64,000 nucleotides of DNA, from contig DASVPY010000052.1 in the NCBI GenBank assembly GCA_036389395.1, forward strand, positions 62,001 to 126,000, in the 5' to 3' direction. Numbering within the stretch: the stretch's first letter is position 1; each line of letters begins with the position of its first letter. Below are positions 59,251-64,000 of the stretch, piece after piece. Below the pieces are notes generated by a model. It did not search any database. It had not been told where the DNA came from and saw nothing but the letters and a program-made list of their open reading frames with translations. Source of the DNA: QHXQ01 sp036389395. Its GTDB lineage: Bacteria; Acidobacteriota; Blastocatellia; Pyrinomonadales; Pyrinomonadaceae. Made by a program: the position numbers and the translations under genes.

Positions 59251-60722
59251 CGGGCGAGGAGCAGACGCTGAAGTTGTTGCTCGCGAGTTGGGACGCGCCC
59301 GACTCGTCGGCCCACTTGGGCCGGCGCGTGGCCGATTCGTTCCGCCAGATGATGAGACGCAAGGAGGAGGGTGCAGTGATGAAGCGTTGCCCGATGTGCC
59401 ACGAAGAGTTCGCGCCGCAGTTCCGTTTCTGCCCGGTGGACGGGCTGCCGCTCGTGCCCGCCGAACAGCAGGACGACACGATCCTGTTCGGCGACCGCCG
59501 CGCCGAGACCGAGCGCGCGCCCGCCTTCGCTTTGGCGGGCGACGCGAACACGCTGCCCGGCGCGCGGGCCGCAGTGCCGAGCAACGGGGTCGTGCGGCGC
59601 GTGGCGCGCGCGGGCGGCGAATATCATCTGACGATGCTGCCGGAGACGGGGCTGGTCACGCGTCTGACGGCGGAGGTGCGCGCCGTCGCGCGCGAGTCGC
59701 AGTTGACGTGGCCGGAACTGCGGCGCGACCCGGCGGGCTTCGCGCGGCGTACCGCCGTCGCTTACGGGCTGCTGCTGCGCCGGCAGTTCGCGCGCGAGCA
59801 CTTCGCGTTCGGCGTCGCGTGCGCGCTCGCGTTGATGCTGACGTTCGGCGGCGCGCTCGTCGCGCTCGACCGTTATCACAAGACGCACGATCCGGCCGCC
59901 GACAAGGTGCGCGACGATCTCGTCTACCTCGGCCCCGTGACCGACATCCCGCTGCCCGCGCGCGACGAGGAAGGCGCGGCCGGCAGGGGCGCGCGCGGGG
60001 CGGGCGGCGGGTCTGCGCCTGAGAAGACGCCGGCGCACGGCGGCGGTGGCGGCGGGCGGCACGAGCAGACGCCCGCGAGCGTCGGCAAGCTGCCGCCGGC
60101 CACCTGGGAGCCGCCGCTCTTAGCGCCCAACCCGAAGCCGCCCGCGATCCAGAACCCGCACCTGCCCACGGCGGTCACGCTGCAAGGCGACCCCGTCTTG
60201 TTCCCGCCCGATCCGAGTCCGCGCCCTTACGGCGATCCGAAGGCGCAGGCGCAGGAGTTGTCTTCGGGGCCGGGCGACGGTAACGGCATCGGCGACGGCA
60301 CGGGCGGCGGCGTCGGCTCGGGGCGCGGCGACGGCTACGGCCCCGGCGAGGGCGGCAACACGGGCGGCGGCCCGATGACGCGCGGCGGCAACGACACGGG
60401 CTGCTGCGGCGGCACGCGCAACTACGCCAACGCGGTCTTCACCACGCGCGACGTGACGAAGAAGGCCGTCATCACGGCGAAGCCTGAGCCGACGTTCACC
60501 GAAGAGGCGCGCAAGAACGGCGTGACGGGCGAAGTCGTGCTGCGCATGGTGCTCGCGTCGAACGGCGCGGTGACGAACATCGTCCCCGTCAAGCGGCTGC
60601 CCGACGGCCTGACCGAGCGCGCCATCGAAGCGGCCCGCCGCATCCGCTTCGTCCCCGCCGAGAAGGACGGCCACCAGGTCTCGCAGTACGTCTCGGTCGT
60701 CTACAACTTCAACATCTACTGA
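59247..60722 (+). CDS. TonB-family protein with zinc-ribbon N terminus, coupled to an ECF sigma factor
   Basis: A 491-residue protein. Residues 1-44 are a short helical region (LLLASWDAPDSSAHLGRRVA) of the kind seen at anti-sigma starts. A zinc-ribbon-like part follows (CPMC 48-51, FCPVDG from 61). One membrane helix spans about 186-208 (FAFGVACALALMLTFGGALV). A Gly/Pro-rich periplasmic spacer (about 235-400) leads to a TonB C-terminal domain (KPEPTFTEEARKNGVTGEVV, AIEAARRIRFVPAEKDGHQV). TonB transmits proton-motive energy to outer-membrane transporters. The combination suggests signal coupling; M45 (59379) is an alternative start. Confidence 0.87.
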   Translation: MTGEEQTLKLLLASWDAPDSSAHLGRRVADSFRQMMRRKEEGAVMKRCPMCHEEFAPQFRFCPVDGLPLVPAEQQDDTILFGDRRAETERAPAFALAGDANTLPGARAAVPSNGVVRRVARAGGEYHLTMLPETGLVTRLTAEVRAVARESQLTWPELRRDPAGFARRTAVAYGLLLRRQFAREHFAFGVACALALMLTFGGALVALDRYHKTHDPAADKVRDDLVYLGPVTDIPLPARDEEGAAGRGARGAGGGSAPEKTPAHGGGGGGRHEQTPASVGKLPPATWEPPLLAPNPKPPAIQNPHLPTAVTLQGDPVLFPPDPSPRPYGDPKAQAQELSSGPGDGNGIGDGTGGGVGSGRGDGYGPGEGGNTGGGPMTRGGNDTGCCGGTRNYANAVFTTRDVTKKAVITAKPEPTFTEEARKNGVTGEVVLRMVLASNGAVTNIVPVKRLPDGLTERAIEAARRIRFVPAEKDGHQVSQYVSVVYNFNIY

Positions 60723-60770
60723 CGGCCCGCAGCGATCACCTCATAGTCGCCTGTGTCGGAACTTCGGGTT

Positions 60771-60844
60771 CACACAGAGGGCACAGAGGGAGCACAGGGG
60801 CCACAGAATAAGCTCTGTGTCCCCTGTGGCTTTCTCTGTGTTTC
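60771..60844. repeat. Second hairpin of ACAGAGG words
   Basis: CACAGAGG words on the left (60771-60806) face CTCTGTG/CCCTGTGG words on the right (60815-60844). It sits between the TonB-like gene and the ATP-grasp gene, both on the plus strand. Confidence 0.85.
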
Positions 60845-60898
60845 AACCGGCCGCTCGTTATATACTGCCGGCGTTAAAGCCGGAGACCCTGAAACCCC

Positions 60899-62125
60899 AT
60901 GACCGAGCAAGCGCAGAGCGCACCGACCGTCGTCTGCCTCGCCAGTTTCTTCAAGGGCGTGGAGTTCCTGCGCGCGGCGGCGGCGCTGGGCGCGCGCGTC
61001 GTGCTCGTCACCAAGGAGCGCTGGCGGCACGAGGAGTGGCCGCACGACTGCCTCGCCGAGTTCATCGTGCTGCCGCAGGACGCCGACACGCAACTCTTCC
61101 AACAGGCCGCCACCCACGTCGCGCGCCAACACCGCGTCGCCCGCGTCGTCGCGCTCGAAGAGTTCGACGTGATCAACGCCGGGCTGATCCGCGAGCACCT
61201 GCGCCTGCCCGGCACGGACGCCTCGACCGCGCGCCGCTTCCGCGACAAGCTGGCCATGCGCGACACGGCGGCGCGCGCGGGCGTGCGCGTGCCCGACTTC
61301 GTCGGCGCGATCAACTACGAGGCCTTGCGCCGCTACATGGCGCGCGTGCCGCCGCCCTGGGTCTTGAAGCCGCGCACCGACGTGTCCGCCATCGGCATAC
61401 GCAAGCTGCACGACGCCGAGCAGGTCTGGCGCGCGCTCGACGAACTCGACGCGCGCGAGCGCCCGCACGAGCGCGCGCCTTACCACCTGCTCGAACGCTT
61501 CGTGCCCGGCGACGTGTACCACGTGGACGCGCTCGTCCGCCACGGCGAGGTGCTGTTCGCGGGCGTGAACCGCTACGGGCGGCCGCCCATGAACGTCGCG
61601 CACGACGGCGGCGTCTTCCTCTCGCACACGGTCGCGCACGACGCGCCCGAACGCGCGGAGTTGCTGAAGCTCAACCAGCAGGTGATCAGCGCGCTCGGTC
61701 TCAGGCGCAGCGCGACGCACGCCGAGTTCATACGCGGCCACGCCGACGGCGAGTTCTACTTCCTTGAGATCGCCGCGCGCGTCGGCGGCGCGTACATCGC
61801 CGAGACGCACGAGGCGGCGACGGGCTTGAACATCTGGCGCGAGTGGGCCAGGCTCGAACTGGCGGACGCCTTCGGCGGCTACGAACTGCCGCCCGTGCGC
61901 CACGACTACGGCGGCATCGCCCTCTCGCTCGCGCGCCAGGAGTGGCCCGACACGTCCGGTTTCAACGACCCGGAGATCGCCTACCGCGTCCGCAAGCGCC
62001 ACCACGTCGGGCTGGTCGTGCGCGCACCTGACGAGCGCCGCGTACACGAACTACTGGACGACTACGCGCGCCGCTTCCAACACGACTTCAGCGCCGTCGC
62101 CCCGCTCCCCGAACGCCCGGAGTAA
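60899..62125 (+). CDS. ATP-grasp family ligase, copy 1
   Basis: A 408-residue cytoplasmic protein. The ATP-grasp layout is visible: an N-terminal Rossmann-like part (VVCLASFFKGVEFLRAAAAL), DKLAMRDTAARAGVRVPDFV, the ATP-binding strand WVLKPRTDVSAIGIRKL, LLERFVPGDVYHVDALVRHG, and the metal-binding block FIRGHADGEFYFLEIAARVG. These enzymes join a carboxylate (as acyl phosphate) to an amine or thiol; the substrate is unknown. TATACT at 60861-60866 may be a -10. It faces a close paralogue on the other strand. Confidence 0.87.
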   Translation: MTEQAQSAPTVVCLASFFKGVEFLRAAAALGARVVLVTKERWRHEEWPHDCLAEFIVLPQDADTQLFQQAATHVARQHRVARVVALEEFDVINAGLIREHLRLPGTDASTARRFRDKLAMRDTAARAGVRVPDFVGAINYEALRRYMARVPPPWVLKPRTDVSAIGIRKLHDAEQVWRALDELDARERPHERAPYHLLERFVPGDVYHVDALVRHGEVLFAGVNRYGRPPMNVAHDGGVFLSHTVAHDAPERAELLKLNQQVISALGLRRSATHAEFIRGHADGEFYFLEIAARVGGAYIAETHEAATGLNIWREWARLELADAFGGYELPPVRHDYGGIALSLARQEWPDTSGFNDPEIAYRVRKRHHVGLVVRAPDERRVHELLDDYARRFQHDFSAVAPLPERPE

Positions 62126-62139
62126 AGCACAGACTGTCA

Positions 62140-62208
62140 AACCACGAAGACACGAAGACGCGAAGAGGACAGGCCGTCCGATCTTCGCGTCTTCGTGTCT
62201 TCGTGGTT
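62140..62208. repeat. Perfect 27-bp hairpin of CACGAAGA words
   Basis: Positions 62140-62166 and 62182-62208 are exact reverse complements (27 of 27). The 15-base loop can itself pair GGAC with GTCC. It divides two convergent ATP-grasp genes and resembles the 25308-25372 element. Confidence 0.92.
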
Positions 62209-62225
62209 AATCCTATTCGGCGCGC

Positions 62226-63443
62226 TTAGCTGCTCGGGCGCACCGCGGGCGGGAGCACCGCGCCGAAGTCGTGCTGGAAGCGGGCGGTGTAGTCGGCGAG
62301 CAGTTGGTCTATGCGGTGCGCGTCGGGCGAGCGGACGATGAGACCGACGTGCGCGGCCTTCTTCATGCGCCAGACGATCTCGCGGTCGTTATAGTCCGAG
62401 GTGTCGGGCCACTCCTGGCGCGCGAGCGAGACGAGCAGCCCGGCGTGATCGGCGCGCGCGAGCGGCACTTGGTAAGCGCGCTTGCCGGCCGCCACCTCGA
62501 TCTTGGCCCACTCGGCCCACAGGTTGATCCCCGTCGCCGCCTCGATCAGCTCCACGATGTTCGCGCCGCCGACGCGCGCCGCCGTCTCCAAAAAGTAGAA
62601 CTCGCCGTCGGCGCGCCCGCGGATGAACTCGGTGTGCGAGACGCCGCGTTGCAGCCGCATGGCTTGCAGCACGGCGCGGTTCGCGGCCTGCAACGCTTGC
62701 TCCTCGGCCGTGCCGCGCGGCAGCGTGCGCGTGGTGAAGATGCCGCCGCCGTGCGCCACGTCGAGCGGCGGCACGCCGTAGCGGTTGCAGACGGCGAAGC
62801 GGATTTCGCGGTCGTAGACGATTGAGTCCACGTGGTAGATGTCGCCGGGCACGTAGCGTTCGAGCAGGAAGAAGGACTGGCGGTCGCCCAACTCGTCGAG
62901 CGCGCGCCACAGGTCGTCGGGCGCGTTGATCTTGCGGATGCCGCTGGCCGAGGCCTCGAAGCGCGGCTTCAGCAGCCACGGCGCGGGCACGCGCGCCATG
63001 TAGGCGCGCAGCCGCTCGTAGTTGAGCACGTGGACGAACTCGGGCACGCGTATGCCGGCCTCCTGCGCCTGCATCCGCATGGCGAGCTTGTCGCGGAAGT
63101 AGCGCGTCGTGGTCTCGCCCAGGCCCGGCACGCGCAGGTGCTCGCGCAGCGCCGCGGCCTTCTCCAGGTCGAAGTCGTCGAGCGGGACGATGCGGTCTAT
63201 GCGCTCGGTGCGCGCGACGTAGCTGACGCTCTTGATCATGTCCGCCATGTTCCAGACCTTGTCCACGTCGGGCATGTAGAAGATTTCGTCAATGGCCTCG
63301 CGCGGCCACTCCACCACGTCGCGCAGGCTGAGCGAGGTCAGCAGCAGCACGCGGCAGCCCTGCCGCTTGCACTCGCGCATAAACTCGTGGCCCTTCTCGT
63401 AGCTCGCGATGCAGAGCACAGTCAACGGGCGTGCGTCGGTCAT
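62226..63443 (-). CDS. ATP-grasp family ligase, copy 2
   Basis: A 405-residue paralogue of the plus-strand neighbour. Shared motifs: VLCIASYEKGHEFMRECKRQ, DKLAMRMQAQEAGIRVPEFV, WLLKPRFEASASGIRKI, LLERYVPGDIYHVDSIVYDR, FIRGRADGEFYFLETAARVG, and the C-terminal YTARFQHDFGAV. Nearly every catalytic block is conserved between the copies, so both are probably active with related substrates. No other biosynthesis genes adjoin the pair to identify a product. Confidence 0.87.
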   Translation of the reverse strand: MTDARPLTVLCIASYEKGHEFMRECKRQGCRVLLLTSLSLRDVVEWPREAIDEIFYMPDVDKVWNMADMIKSVSYVARTERIDRIVPLDDFDLEKAAALREHLRVPGLGETTTRYFRDKLAMRMQAQEAGIRVPEFVHVLNYERLRAYMARVPAPWLLKPRFEASASGIRKINAPDDLWRALDELGDRQSFFLLERYVPGDIYHVDSIVYDREIRFAVCNRYGVPPLDVAHGGGIFTTRTLPRGTAEEQALQAANRAVLQAMRLQRGVSHTEFIRGRADGEFYFLETAARVGGANIVELIEAATGINLWAEWAKIEVAAGKRAYQVPLARADHAGLLVSLARQEWPDTSDYNDREIVWRMKKAAHVGLIVRSPDAHRIDQLLADYTARFQHDFGAVLPPAVRPSS

Positions 63444-63470
63444 ACGCTGGCTGCTCCTTAAAAACTGTGA

Positions 63471-63592
63471 TTGGTTGTTGGTTAATTGTTATTGGTTAGT
63501 TGTCAGTTGTTAGTTGTTCTTGGCTGGCGCTGCGAGTTGTTCGTAACTGCAACTAACAACTAACCAATAACCAATAACCAATAACAACTAAC
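63471..63592. repeat. Large hairpin of TTGGTTA / GTTAGTTGT words
   Basis: Left side (63471-63523): TTGGTTGTTGGTTAATTGTT and similar. Right side (63545-63592): AACTAACAACTAACC and three CCAATAA words. The vocabulary is shared with 43725-43820. It lies between two minus-strand genes and supplies the upstream region of the ATP-grasp gene. Confidence 0.82.
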
Positions 63593-63598
63593 GTTCTT

Positions 63599-63943
63599 CT
63601 ACTGCCAGAACTCGCTGGTGGCGACGCGGCGGGCCTCTTCGATGGTCAGGTCGCCGCGGGCGAACTTGTAGGCGACGGTGTCTTCGTACGTGCCGCGCCC
63701 GGCCGTGGTGCGCAAGGCGGCCTGTTCGGGCGTGAGACCGGCCCGCTCCAACGTCTGCGCGTCGCGCGCGCGGAAACAGCGCGCGCGCAGCCAGTCCTCG
63801 ATCTCGTCGGCGTCGGCGAACCCGGCCGCGAGCCACTGGTAGGCCGCGGACTCCAAGGGCGCGCCGCCCGTCGCCGCCGCGCCGTACGGTGCGAGCAGCG
63901 CGCAGACGCGCCGCAGCAGTTCGCCCTCCGCCTCTTCCGCCAT
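63599..63943 (-). CDS. Small soluble protein of unknown function
   Basis: A 114-residue, mostly helical protein (MAEEAEGELLRRVCALLAPY, then YQWLAAGFADADEIEDWLRA, LTPEQAALRTTAGRGTYEDT, LTIEEARRVATSEFWQ). No membrane segment or catalytic motif. I do not recognise the family. It lies upstream of ATP-grasp copy 2 on the same strand, separated by the word hairpin. Confidence 0.65.
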   Translation of the reverse strand: MAEEAEGELLRRVCALLAPYGAAATGGAPLESAAYQWLAAGFADADEIEDWLRARCFRARDAQTLERAGLTPEQAALRTTAGRGTYEDTVAYKFARGDLTIEEARRVATSEFWQ

Positions 63944-63965
63944 GCCGCGCCCCCAAGTTTTTCGG

Positions 63966-63984
63966 GCCGCTAATCTATAGCGGC
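63966..63984. promoter_or_regulatory. Short palindrome upstream of the 63.6-kb gene
   Basis: GCCGCTA and TAGCGGC flank ATCTA, 23 bases before the start codon. A possible operator or hairpin; position only. Confidence 0.3.
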
Positions 63985-64000
63985 GCAGCCCCGGTTGCCA

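Overview
The window is GC-rich bacterial chromosome. It looks like Acidobacteriota, probably class Blastocatellia. The evidence is the family mix: orphan MacB/FtsX permeases paired with PadR regulators, a DUF1800/DUF1501 pair, a secreted FG-GAP/Calx-beta/DUF4214 protein, an lmo0937-type micropeptide, and many intergenic hairpins built from tandem 7-8 base words. This assignment is inference from families; no rRNA gene is present.

Layout. 1-6.0 kb: secreted M28 peptidase, the DUF1800-DUF1501 pair and a small membrane protein. 6.2-12.7 kb: two tandem PadR + orphan ABC-permease modules on the minus strand, with palindromes beside both padR starts. 12.7-15.4 kb: a three-domain acyl-activating enzyme / ACP / acyltransferase fusion. 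15.5-17.6 kb: a cytoplasmic trypsin-like protease fused to an EndoG-type nuclease. 18.2-22.8 kb: a 1.5-kilo-residue secreted protein with two sets of seven FG-GAP repeats. 22.9-25.1 kb: a fragment of a third permease, a cyclase-family lipoprotein, a YjdF-like membrane protein and a 48-residue membrane peptide. 25.4-30.9 kb: birA, a glycosyltransferase, coaX, an unknown gene and rlmD, with a word-repeat hairpin before each. 31-33 kb: an unusual small-peptide / large-protein pair. 33-39 kb: a HEAT-like protein divergent from comEC, then a cupin. 39-50 kb: a minus-strand housekeeping run (TPR protein, NfeD-like, lnt, prfB with its programmed frameshift, ftsK, a ComEA-like lipoprotein). 50.1-53.2 kb: tRNA-Glu and a lower-GC restriction-modification pair. 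53.4-57.3 kb: glycosyltransferase-like DUF2064 protein, a MazEF-type module and secreted unknowns. 57.4-64 kb: selD carrying an in-frame UGA (selenocysteine), an ECF sigma/TonB pair, two convergent ATP-grasp paralogues and a small unknown gene.

Two conserved genes need recoding: prfB (+1 frameshift) and selD (UGA as selenocysteine). Simple ORF calling truncates both. The least explained feature is the set of inverted repeats made of tandem words. Seven words occur, each at two places in the window. They form gene boundaries, and in places they supply stop codons, C-terminal tails or start-codon context.
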